From NCBI RefSeq assembly GCF_026339735.1, contig NZ_JAPEQG010000001.1, positions 5,394,001-5,458,000 of the forward strand: a stretch of 64,000 bases of DNA, in the 5' to 3' direction. Below, in pieces: positions 19,439 through 27,211 of this stretch. Both the position numbers and the translations under genes were made by a program. The stretch comes from Streptomyces sp. NBC_01669. GTDB taxonomy: Bacteria; Actinomycetota; Actinomycetes; Streptomycetales; Streptomycetaceae. Position 1 is the stretch's first letter; each line of letters starts with the position of its first letter. The notes beneath the pieces were generated by a model. That model had not been told where the DNA came from, did no database searches, and was given only the letters and a program-made list of their open reading frames with translations.

Positions 19439-19876
19439 CGGTCCGCGAGGTCCGCGAAGCCCCTGACGGTCCGTCATGAATCCTGATGTTCCTGACGGTT
19501 CATCCGGATCCAGGTGATACTCGGTGATGTGTGACGGTCCTTGACGTGCCGGACCCCCGCTGTCCGAAGTGATGACAGTTTGCGAAGAGTTGGCACCCGT
19601 ACATCGAGCGGCGCCCGATGCGGCGCACCGGCTGCGGTCGTGCGAGGCGCGCTCCGGCTGCGTAACGGCGGCATCACGAGGCGGTTCTCCCTTGGGAACA
19701 GGGGATGGACCGACCCGGTGTTCGAACGCGCGCGGATGGTACAAAGAAGCCCCGCTCGACTGTCGTAACGCCGCGGGAGCCATGCCCGATTCGCTCCTTT
19801 CCAAAGGGAATTCAGCCCTGCGGAATCGCGGGGGAGACCGGAACGGGCACCGGACCGCACGAAGGGGGACGTGCTG
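19439..19876 (+). other. 438-bp gap between propeller paralogues 1 and 2
   Basis: No credible gene. The last 18 nt before the start of paralogue 2 (GCAC, one variable base, AAGGGGGACGT) match the same position before paralogue 1 with one difference, so the duplication included the ribosome-binding region. TACAAAG occurs in both leaders (17705 and 19741), but its spacing to the start differs (36 and 130 nt), so a shared promoter is not established. Confidence 0.5.
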
Positions 19877-21703
19877 ATGACCCAGCCGCCCAGCCAGCAA
19901 CCGCCGCAGGGAGGCTTCGGCGCTCCGCAGGAGCCGCCGCAGGGGAGTCCTCAGCCGCCCGCGCAGCCGCCGCAGATGCCGGCCGCGCCGCCCGCTCCGC
20001 CTACTCCCCAGCCGGGTTACGGCTACCCGCAGGCGCCGGGTCAGGAGCCCGGCTACGGCTACCCGCAGCAGCCCGGCCCTTACAGTCAGCCGGGCCCGTA
20101 CGCCCAGCAGTCGGGCCCGTACGGTCAGCAGCCGGGCCCCTACGGTCAGCAGCCCGGACCGTACGGTCAGCCGCCGCAGCCCGGTTACGGCTACCCGCAG
20201 CAGCAGTACCCCGGCGCCCCGGTCCCCGGCGGCCCGGCGGGCCCCGGCGGCGGCAGCGCCTTCAAGGGCAAGCCCGCAGTGATCATCGGTGCCGCGGTCG
20301 CGGCGCTGCTGGTCATCGGCGGTGGCGTGTTCCTCGCCACCAGCGGCGGTGACGGCGACAAGAAGCCCGTCGCGCACGGGAGCGCCGACGACCAGAAGGC
20401 GAGCGCCTCGCCCTCCGTCGACGAGGGCGACGGCAACGGCGACGGCCGCGCCGGCGACGACGACCTCAACGCCGGTCGCAAGGCCGGCGAGGCGAAGGTC
20501 CTCTGGCTGCAGAAGAACGACGTCGACCTGCCGCGCAACGGCTCCGACGTGTACGGCCCATGGGTCGTCGGCGACACCGTCGTCAAGGGCATGTACCGGG
20601 CGATCTCCGGCTACTCCGCGGCCGACGGCAAGCAGAAGTGGACGCTGAAGCTGCCCGCGGACCTGTGCTCCGCCCCCGCCCAGACCACCACGGACGGCAA
20701 GATCGTCATCGGGGTCAAGAACGGCACGACCGACAAGGCCGACTGCGCGGACCTGCAGATGATCGACCTCAACACCGGCAAGGCCGGCTGGAAGAAGTCG
20801 ATCAAGCAGAACGGCATCTGGGACATGATGTCGGACATCTCCCTCGCCATCAGCGGCGACACCGTGACCGTCGGACGCACCGGCAACTCCAACGCCTACC
20901 GCGTCAGTGACGGCAAGGAGCTGTTCGGCAAGCAGTCGGGCAACTGCCAGCCGTACGCCTTCGCCGGCGGTACGAAGCTGATCGCCGCCTCCAGCTGTCG
21001 CACCGCCGACGTCGACAAGCCCCAGAACCAGATCCAGGAGCTCGACCCGGTCACCGGCAAGCCCAAGTGGACGTACCGTCCCGCAGTGGGCTGGGAGGTC
21101 GACCGGGTCTACTCGGTGAGCCCGCTCGTCGTCTCGCTGACCCAGAGCGAGAAGAAGAAGTGGAGCATCCTCGCCATCAAGGAGAACGGCACGCTCCGTT
21201 CCCAGCTGGTCGGCGACAAGGGCGACAAGTTCGCGCCGGACTGCGGCAGCGCGTTCGCCATCTTCGGCAAGTCGCTGCAAGGCTGTGTCGGCGTCGCCGC
21301 CGACGCCAACACCTTCTACATGGCGACCACGGCCGACTCCAGCGGCACCGCCCGCACGAACAAGGTCGTGGCGTTCGACCTGAACACCGGCAAGCCCAAG
21401 TGGAAGGCGGCGGCCCCGGCCGAGCGGACCATGACGCCGCTGCGGATGGAGGGCGGCAACGTGCTGCTCTACCTGGAGGCCTCGTACAACAAGGGCGGCG
21501 GGATCGCCACCCTGGCACCGACCGGTGGTACCCCGCAGGTGCTGCTGCAGCACCCGGCGTCGACGTCCCAGATCGAGAGCTCGTTCTACAACCCGAAGAT
21601 TGTCTACGCGGGCGGCCGTTCCTTCATCGCGAGCGGGCGGGTCAGCGCGACCAACGACAAGGAAGAGCTGGAGACGAAGACCATGATGGCCTTCGGCAAG
21701 TGA
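19877..21703 (+). CDS. Membrane-anchored PQQ-like beta-propeller protein, paralogue 2
   Basis: 608-residue paralogue of the preceding gene. Residues 1-130 are a longer low-complexity tail with repeated PGYGYPQ and GPYGQQP units. The membrane helix is 134-154, followed by an acidic linker. The propeller is closely similar to paralogue 1 (KVLWLQKNDVDLPRNG, GKQKWTLKLPADLC, GKPKWTY, GKPKWKAAAPAERTMTPLRM). The ATG at 19877 is preferred over an in-frame GTG at 19871: it has the better spacing to GAAGGGGGA and matches the paralogue's start MT. The three genes are co-oriented, with only 85 nt before the next, so the second and third probably share a transcript. Function unknown. Confidence 0.85.
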   Translation: MTQPPSQQPPQGGFGAPQEPPQGSPQPPAQPPQMPAAPPAPPTPQPGYGYPQAPGQEPGYGYPQQPGPYSQPGPYAQQSGPYGQQPGPYGQQPGPYGQPPQPGYGYPQQQYPGAPVPGGPAGPGGGSAFKGKPAVIIGAAVAALLVIGGGVFLATSGGDGDKKPVAHGSADDQKASASPSVDEGDGNGDGRAGDDDLNAGRKAGEAKVLWLQKNDVDLPRNGSDVYGPWVVGDTVVKGMYRAISGYSAADGKQKWTLKLPADLCSAPAQTTTDGKIVIGVKNGTTDKADCADLQMIDLNTGKAGWKKSIKQNGIWDMMSDISLAISGDTVTVGRTGNSNAYRVSDGKELFGKQSGNCQPYAFAGGTKLIAASSCRTADVDKPQNQIQELDPVTGKPKWTYRPAVGWEVDRVYSVSPLVVSLTQSEKKKWSILAIKENGTLRSQLVGDKGDKFAPDCGSAFAIFGKSLQGCVGVAADANTFYMATTADSSGTARTNKVVAFDLNTGKPKWKAAAPAERTMTPLRMEGGNVLLYLEASYNKGGGIATLAPTGGTPQVLLQHPASTSQIESSFYNPKIVYAGGRSFIASGRVSATNDKEELETKTMMAFGK

Positions 21704-21788
21704 CGGCTCACGCAGGCACCCGACGGACCATGACCGACCACGCCAGGTCCCGACCGACCGGCTCCCTTTCCCCCGAGGTACGTACGCC

Positions 21789-23699
21789 ATGACACAGCCG
21801 CCCCAGCCGCCCAACGAGCCGCCCCAGGGCGGGTTCGGCGCCCCCCAGGACTCGCCGCCCGGAGGGTTCGGGGCACCGACCCCGCCGCCCGCCGACCCGT
21901 TCGGCAAGCAGTCGGCTCCGCAGCCCCCGTCGCCGCAGACGCCTCCCGCCGGAGGGTTCGGTGCTCCGCAGACGCCGCCTGCCGGTGGATTCGGCGCCCC
22001 ACAGGCGCCGCCTGCCGGTGGGTTCGGCGCCCCGCAGACGCCGCCCGCAGGTCCGCCGCAGCAACAGCCCGGCTACGGCTACCCGCAGACCCCGCCGCAG
22101 CCCGGCTACGGCTACCCGCAGACACCTCCGGGCGGGGGGTACGGCATGCCACCCGGTCAGCCGCCGCAGCAGGGATACGGCTACCCGACCGCTCCGATGC
22201 AGCCGCAGTACCTGCCGCCGCAGCAGGGCGGGAACGGCGGCAAGAAGTTCGGCACCCAGACGCAGATCATCGTCGCCGCGGTGGTCGCCGTGGCGCTGAT
22301 CGTCGGTGGTGGCGTCTGGTTCGCCTCCAGCGGGGGCGACGGCGGCAAGAAGGAGGAGGCATCCAACTCCACCGGCACCACCGGTGAGGGCAAGGGCGGC
22401 TCCGGCAGCGGTCTCGGCGGCGGCAAGGAGAAGGCCCCGGCGAACACCAGGGCCACGGTCGCCTTCCAGCTCCCGGAACCGAAGGTCACCGACGTCACGG
22501 CGGTCAATGGTTCCTGGCTGACCGACAAGGCCTTCGTGAAGACCGGCGTGAACGAGATCGTCGCGTACGACAAGGTCAAGGGCACCAAGCTCTGGTCCAT
22601 TGCGCTGGACGGCCAGCTCTGCGCCGCCTCCCGGCACATGTCCAAGGACTTCAAGACCGCCATCGCCTTCGAGGCGGGCAAGGCGACGAAGGCGAACAAG
22701 TACCCGCCGTGCACCCAGGTCGGTGCGCTCGACCTGACCACCGGCAAGCTGATATGGAGCAAGTCGGTGACCGCCGCCAGCGGCGGTGACGATGCGATCC
22801 GGTTCGACGAGATCACGCTCAGCGGCACCACGGTCGCCGCGGGCGGCACCGAGGGTGGCGCCGCATTCGACCTGGCGACCGGCGCCGAACGCTGGAAGCC
22901 GAAGGTCAGCCCCGACGGCTGCTACGACAAGGGGTACGGCGGCGGCGAGGCGCTCGCCGTGGTCCGCAAGTGCGGTACGTACGACGACCCGCAGCTCGTC
23001 ATCCAGGCGCTGAACCCGACCACCGGAGCCCCGCTCTCCTCGTACAGGATGCCGCCCGGCGTCGAGTACGCGAGCATCGTCTCCACCAAGCCGCTGGTCG
23101 TCGCCGCCGACGTCGGCGACACCGCCGGTGACGGCAGCGGGATCTCGGATTTCTTCTCGATCGACGCGTCGACCGGCAAGCTGCTCACCAAGATCGCCGC
23201 GGACGGCGAGAAGTACGCCGCCCGCTGCGGCTCCACCGAGGTCGAGACCTGCCAGCAGCTCGCGGTCGGCAACAACCGCATCTATCTGCCGACCGAGGAG
23301 CACGAGGGGAGCACGGGCGAATACGGCGACACCAACGAGATCGTCTCGTTCGACCTCACCACCGGCAAGCCGACCAGCGACAAGGCCGACGCGGGTGACC
23401 GGTACACGATGTTCCCGATCCGTATGGACGGGTCCAACATCATCGCGTACAAGGAGCCCCCGTACGACAAGGGCGGCCAGATCGTCTCCATCGACGGCTC
23501 CACCTTCAAGCAGACCGTGCTGCTGGAGAACCCGGCCGACGAGGCCGTCCGGAACGCGGAGACCAGCTTCTCCGCGGATTACGCCGAGTTCCTCTACTCG
23601 GGCGGCCGGCTGTTCATCTCCGAGACGATGGTGAGCAAGCGGGGCGACAGCTCGCTCGACGCCGATCGGCACCTCGCGGTCTCGTTCGGCGCCGGCTGA
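21789..23699 (+). CDS. Membrane-anchored PQQ-like beta-propeller protein, paralogue 3
   Basis: 636-residue, more divergent third copy. Residues 1-155 are disordered, with tandem PPAGGFGAPQ units followed by PGYGYPQ units. The membrane helix is about 160-180, then a Gly/Ser/Lys linker. The propeller of about 430 residues has blade signatures GTKLWSIALD, GKLIWSKSV, GAERWKPKV and FDLTTGKPTS. The external part differs enough from paralogues 1 and 2 to suggest a separate ligand, whereas the tail motif PGYGYPQ is shared with paralogue 2. A strong hairpin terminator follows 29 nt after the stop, closing the cluster. Confidence 0.85.
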   Translation: MTQPPQPPNEPPQGGFGAPQDSPPGGFGAPTPPPADPFGKQSAPQPPSPQTPPAGGFGAPQTPPAGGFGAPQAPPAGGFGAPQTPPAGPPQQQPGYGYPQTPPQPGYGYPQTPPGGGYGMPPGQPPQQGYGYPTAPMQPQYLPPQQGGNGGKKFGTQTQIIVAAVVAVALIVGGGVWFASSGGDGGKKEEASNSTGTTGEGKGGSGSGLGGGKEKAPANTRATVAFQLPEPKVTDVTAVNGSWLTDKAFVKTGVNEIVAYDKVKGTKLWSIALDGQLCAASRHMSKDFKTAIAFEAGKATKANKYPPCTQVGALDLTTGKLIWSKSVTAASGGDDAIRFDEITLSGTTVAAGGTEGGAAFDLATGAERWKPKVSPDGCYDKGYGGGEALAVVRKCGTYDDPQLVIQALNPTTGAPLSSYRMPPGVEYASIVSTKPLVVAADVGDTAGDGSGISDFFSIDASTGKLLTKIAADGEKYAARCGSTEVETCQQLAVGNNRIYLPTEEHEGSTGEYGDTNEIVSFDLTTGKPTSDKADAGDRYTMFPIRMDGSNIIAYKEPPYDKGGQIVSIDGSTFKQTVLLENPADEAVRNAETSFSADYAEFLYSGGRLFISETMVSKRGDSSLDADRHLAVSFGAG

Positions 23700-23727
23700 C
23701 GCCTTCACGGGAAGCACCACGCACCAC

Positions 23728-23761
23728 AGCCCTGCCGGTCGATCGTCCGACCGGCAGGGCT
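23728..23761 (+). terminator. Strong terminator after the propeller cluster
   Basis: 14-bp perfect stem (AGCCCTGCCGGTCG and its complement) with a 6-nt loop ATCGTC, followed by GTTCGTTCG. It lies 28 nt after the last propeller gene. Confidence 0.8.
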
Positions 23762-23946
23762 GTTCGTTCGCCGCCCGATTCCTGCTCCCTTCTGCCCGCT
23801 TGTCATCGATCAAGTGCCCCTGAATGGCACATGATTCGGCATTCCGGGGGTCTTCTGCCTGGTACGGGGCACACGACGTCGAACAAGCGTGTAGCTTGCC
23901 GGGTCAAGAGGGCCGGGGGGCCTGGGTCCTGATAGGGGGGTTCTCG

Positions 23947-24642
23947 ATGGGCGTGCGGCTCATGGTGGTCGATGACCACCGACTGCTCGCCGAGGCGCTC
24001 GCCTCGGCGCTGAAATTGCGGGGCCACCGGGTGCTGGCGGCAGCCGCGCCGACCGCCGGCGCGGCGGACATCGTGGTGAGCCGCGCCCCGGAGGTCTGCT
24101 TGTTCGGTACCGCGACGCCCGCCGATCCGGGCGCGTTCGACCCGATCGCCCGGATCAAACGGGAGCGACCGCAAGTGGCGGTCGTGGTGCTCGGACCGGT
24201 GACGAGCCCGCGCGGGATCGCGGCCGCTTTCGCCGCCGGAGCCGCCGGATACGTCAGGCACGACGAGCGGATAGAGGGCGTCGAGCGGGCGATGGTCAAG
24301 GCGCGCGCAGGGGAGACGGCGGTCGCGCCGCAACTGCTCCAGGGCGCCTTCGCCGAGCTGCTCAACCCGGCCGCCCAGCCGGACGACGAAGGACAGCGGC
24401 TCCTGCAGATGCTCACCCCGCGCGAGATCGAGGTCCTGGTACGGGTCGCGGAGGGCGAGGACACCCGGCTGATCGCGGACGGGATGCGGATCGCGCCGAG
24501 CACCGCCCGTACACATGTGCAGCGGGTCCTGATGAAGCTGGGCGTCGGCTCCCGGCTGGAGGCCGCGGCGCTGGCGGCCCGCACCGGGCTGCTGGAACGC
24601 GCGGCGGTGGACACCGGGCAGAAGGGGCCGGACGCCGTGTGA
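23947..24642 (+). CDS. Orphan LuxR-type regulator with degenerate receiver
   Basis: 231-residue protein with a receiver-like N-terminus and a C-terminal LuxR/GerE helix-turn-helix (LTPREIEVLVRVAEGEDTRL, IAPSTARTHVQRVLMKLGV). The acidic pair Asp9-Asp10 is kept. The expected phospho-acceptor Asp is Gly54 (VCLFGTATP), the beta-4 Thr/Ser is Gly83, and the conserved Lys is His105 (GYVRHDE). It therefore probably cannot be phosphorylated and belongs to the atypical response regulators. No kinase is adjacent. ATG at 23947 with a G-rich ribosome-binding site 6-12 nt upstream. Its targets are unknown; the nearest candidates are the upstream propeller cluster or the downstream gal region. Confidence 0.85.
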   Translation: MGVRLMVVDDHRLLAEALASALKLRGHRVLAAAAPTAGAADIVVSRAPEVCLFGTATPADPGAFDPIARIKRERPQVAVVVLGPVTSPRGIAAAFAAGAAGYVRHDERIEGVERAMVKARAGETAVAPQLLQGAFAELLNPAAQPDDEGQRLLQMLTPREIEVLVRVAEGEDTRLIADGMRIAPSTARTHVQRVLMKLGVGSRLEAAALAARTGLLERAAVDTGQKGPDAV

Positions 24643-24675
24643 CGTCCGGCCCCGGTGGGGCAGTGTGCCGACTAC

Positions 24676-24893
24676 TCAGGCATCGGTGCCGGTGTCGGAG
24701 CCGCCCGGAGCCTCGGCCGGGCGCAGCTTCAGCCACACCAGGAAGAACAGCCCGAGGACCAGCATGGCCAGCCCTGTCCAGAGGTTGATGTGGACGCCCT
24801 CGGCCTTCTTCAGGTCGGCGTCGGACGGGTTGATCCGGGGTTGGCGCCCTGGTTGGTCGGGATGTCGATGACACCCTGCTCGTAGATCCAGAA
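24676..24893 (-). pseudogene. 3' stub of a membrane-protein gene, possibly a sodium:solute symporter
   Basis: Only the last 70 or so codons survive. Reading backwards from the stop at 24676 are a charged tail (LRPAEAPGGSDTGTDA), one clear membrane helix (LWTGLAMLVLGLFFLVWLK) and a hydrophilic stretch (INPSDADLKKAEGVHIN). Further upstream, FWIYEQGVIDIPTNQGAN continues in another frame; the break is at the four-G run 24837-24840. The right end of a tnpB element abuts at 24893/24894, and no 5' part is found beyond the element. Position beside galTEK and the helix-plus-tail ending suggest a symporter, perhaps for galactose, but that is an inference. Confidence 0.6.
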
Positions 24894-25050
24894 TTGACGA
24901 TCCCCCACCGCTGGGGCGGTGAGGCTCCCTTTGCTGCCCGGAGGCTGCAAATGTGGTTTCACGTGTCCGCCTCCGTCATGAGACGGGACTTGGCGCGGTG
25001 GGGCGCCTGCGCGTGCTATTGGTGACCGAGCCGCCCGTCCGGCGGGCTCG
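24894..25050 (-). ncRNA. Possible omega RNA (reRNA) at the tnpB right end
   Basis: In TnpB systems the guide RNA overlaps the 3' end of tnpB, runs through the right-end hairpin and ends in flanking DNA that serves as the guide. Here the hairpin and right-end motif are present just before 24894, and the adjoining flank is the truncated membrane-protein sequence (TTCTGGATCTACGAGC on the minus strand). Extent and expression are inferred only by analogy. Confidence 0.35.
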
Positions 25051-25978
25051 GGCCTCGATCTCGACCGAGGCGTTGTGATCGGCATCGTCCTCATGCCCAC
25101 AGTTGACGCACGTGAAGCTTCGCCCACATCCAGGGCGAGATTCCGGATCCGCCCGACCACATTTCGCACATGTCTGAGAGGTATGGAACGGCGGAACGGG
25201 GCGCAGATCGGATCCGTAGATTTCGCACTGGTAGCTCAGTTGTCGGCGTCGCTCACCGGGGCAGTTGTCGAGGATGCCGCGGTTGAGTCCGGTCTTCTGC
25301 CTGATGTTACGGCCAGGCCGGTCGGCGGTCCCCCTGGCGCTGGAGGTCATGCTGGTCACGCGTAGGTCTTCGATGCCGACGAAGCCGTGGTTCTTGGCCA
25401 GGCCGGTGGTCAGTTTGTGCGTGAAGTCAGCGCGCCGGTTTGATTGCCGGGCCTTGATTCGGGCGATCTGAGCGATCGTGGCACGCAGTCGTTTGCTGTA
25501 CATCCCTCCGTTGTGCTTTTTCGCATAGGCAACCTGGCGTCCCTTCTGTTGTTCCAGATACTTCAGACGTGTGAGCTCGACCTTGGTAAGGGTCGGTGCC
25601 ATGACCCGAGGCTCGGTCTCGGTCGAGACGTATGCGGACGTGGCGACGCCGAAGTCCACTCCGCAGCCGGGTTTGCTATTCGGCGCTCCCGGTGTTCTTC
25701 CGGTGTGGATACCGAAGGCAATGTGCCAACCGGTCCCGTCTCGCGAGACGGTGGCGTTTCGGATGGTTCCTCCCAGCGTGCGAGAGAGTCGGAAACTGAC
25801 CCATCCGAGCTTCGGTAGTCGTATCTGCCCCCAGTGACCGCTGGTCTTACGGACCTTGCTCAAATACGTATGTGCGCTGCTCGAGCGCAATGTTCCACAG
25901 GGTGCGTGCCGCATGCCCCCACCGGGTCAGGACCTGTTCCTGCGCGCGGTTGGGATACAGCCGGTATCGGCGCCCCAT
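24976..25978 (-). pseudogene. tnpB: tnpB (RNA-guided nuclease, transposon-associated), internally deleted
   Basis: The N-terminus MGRRYRLYPNRAQEQVLTRW through TYVFEQ is in one frame (start about 25978, stop 25847). The rest, from about KVRKTSGHWGQIRLPKLGWV onward, is in another frame and stops at 24976. Compared with intact TnpB proteins of roughly 380-400 residues, some 60-70 codons are missing at the joint near 25855. The whole RuvC nuclease is intact: Asp in GVDFGVATS, Glu in GIEDL, Asp in ADHNAS. The zinc finger CAKCG/CVNCG is intact too. The lost part belongs to the N-terminal recognition region, so nuclease activity is unlikely but not excluded for the 312-codon open remainder. Confidence 0.85.
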
Positions 25979-26111
25979 GTCTGCCTTCACGCCAGGGAAC
26001 GTAAGGCTGGCTGCTCGGCGATTGCCAGTGGATCGGGTCCAGTTCGCTCCTAAGCGTTCGTGTCTGGAACGTGTGTACGTGTCGATATGCGCAGCCGCGT
26101 GTGCCCACTCA

Positions 26112-26153
26112 TTGACGTGTGTGTTGACTTGTGGTTTGTTGTGTTCGGTTATG
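26112..26153 (+). promoter_or_regulatory. Candidate gal operon promoter region
   Basis: An AT- and GT-rich stretch, unusual for this window. It has two -35-like hexamers, TTGACG (26112) and TTGACT (26124), and -10-like sequences (GGTTAT, 17 nt after the second). Several GTGT/TTCGT repeats surround it, as might an operator. The exact start site cannot be set by eye. The S. coelicolor/S. lividans gal operon is known to have a galactose-inducible promoter at this position. Confidence 0.4.
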
Positions 26154-26167
26154 TTTGGAGGAACCTG

Positions 26168-27211
26168 GTGAAGAAGACGGTTACGACGCTCGCCGACGGC
26201 CGGGAGCTGCTCTACTACGACAGCCGCGACGACGTGGTCCGGGACGCCGTCGACCGGCGGCCGCTCGACGCCGTCTCGACCTCCTCGGAAGTCCGTCGCG
26301 ACCCCCTTCTCGGGGACAGCGTCGCCATCGCCTCGCACCGCCAGGGCCGTACGTACCACCCGCCGGCCGACGAGTGCCCGCTCTGTCCGTCCCGGGACGG
26401 CCGGCTCAGCGAGATCCCCGACGACAGTTACGACGTGGCCGTCTTCGAGAACCGCTTTCCCTCACTCGCCGGGGACTCCGGCCGCTGCGAGGTCGTCTGC
26501 TTCACCTCCGACCATGAGGCGTCCTTCGCCGACCTCACCGAGGAGCAGGCCGGCCTGGTCCTGGAGGCATGGATCGACCGCACGGCCGAACTCGCCGAGC
26601 TTCCGCAGGTCAAGCAGGTGTTCTGCTTCGAGAATCGGGGCGCCGAGATCGGTGTGACGCTCGGCCATCCGCACGGGCAGATCTACGCGTACCCGTTCGT
26701 CACCCCGCGCACCGAGCTGATGCTCCGCTCGATGGAGGCGCACCGCGAGCGGACCGGCCGCAACCTCTTCGACGACGTCGTGGCCCGCGAGCTGGCCGAC
26801 GGCGAGCGGATCGTGCTGACCGGCGAGCACTGGGTGGCGTTCGTGCCGTACGCGGCGCACTGGCCGTACGAGATCCACCTCCACCCGCGCCGGCGCGTCC
26901 CCGACCTGCGGGAACTCGACGACGCCGCGCGCACAGAGTTCGCACAGATCTATCTGGAACTCTTGAGGCGATTCGACCGGATCTTCGGCCCCGGTGAGCC
27001 GCCGACGCCGTACATCTCGGCCTGGCACCAGGCGCCGTTCGGGGAGCCCGGACGTGAGGAGTTCGGGCTCCACCTCGAGCTTTTCACCATCCGACGCACC
27101 TCCGGCAAGCTGAAGTTCCTCGCGGGTTCCGAATCCGGCATGAACGTGTTCATCAACGATGTGCCGCCGGAGGCCGCGGCCCAGCGACTGCGAGAGGTAG
27201 CGAGCGCGTGA
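26168..27211 (+). CDS. galT: Galactose-1-phosphate uridylyltransferase
   Basis: 347-residue enzyme of the Leloir pathway that swaps UMP between UDP-glucose and galactose-1-phosphate. CPLCPSRDG near residue 74 holds metal-ligand cysteines, and LGHPHGQIYAYPF contains the HPHGQ active site with the nucleophilic His. The C-terminal half is the second HIT-like domain (WHQAPFG, LHLELF). The GTG at 26168 has GGAGG 6 nt upstream. First gene of galTEK, overlapping galE by 4 nt. Confidence 0.96.
   Translation: MKKTVTTLADGRELLYYDSRDDVVRDAVDRRPLDAVSTSSEVRRDPLLGDSVAIASHRQGRTYHPPADECPLCPSRDGRLSEIPDDSYDVAVFENRFPSLAGDSGRCEVVCFTSDHEASFADLTEEQAGLVLEAWIDRTAELAELPQVKQVFCFENRGAEIGVTLGHPHGQIYAYPFVTPRTELMLRSMEAHRERTGRNLFDDVVARELADGERIVLTGEHWVAFVPYAAHWPYEIHLHPRRRVPDLRELDDAARTEFAQIYLELLRRFDRIFGPGEPPTPYISAWHQAPFGEPGREEFGLHLELFTIRRTSGKLKFLAGSESGMNVFINDVPPEAAAQRLREVASA

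Larger units (their letters stand above)
24894..26010 (-). mobile_element. Remnant IS200/IS605-type (tnpB-only) element
   Basis: The right end is marked by a GC-rich hairpin (CACCGCCCCAGCGGTG on the minus strand) followed by GGGGATCGTCAA, ending about 24894. This is the usual form of IS605-group right ends. It carries a tnpB with an internal deletion and no tnpA. The left end could not be defined; 26010 is approximate. It separates the truncated membrane-protein stub from the gal operon. Confidence 0.65.

Noticed and set aside
17543..21907. Very long open frame on the minus strand opposite the propeller genes
   Set aside because: It is the complement of strongly coding plus-strand genes with clear ribosome-binding sites and domains. 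The translation is Arg/Gly/Val-rich and matches no fold; long antisense frames are usual at this GC content.
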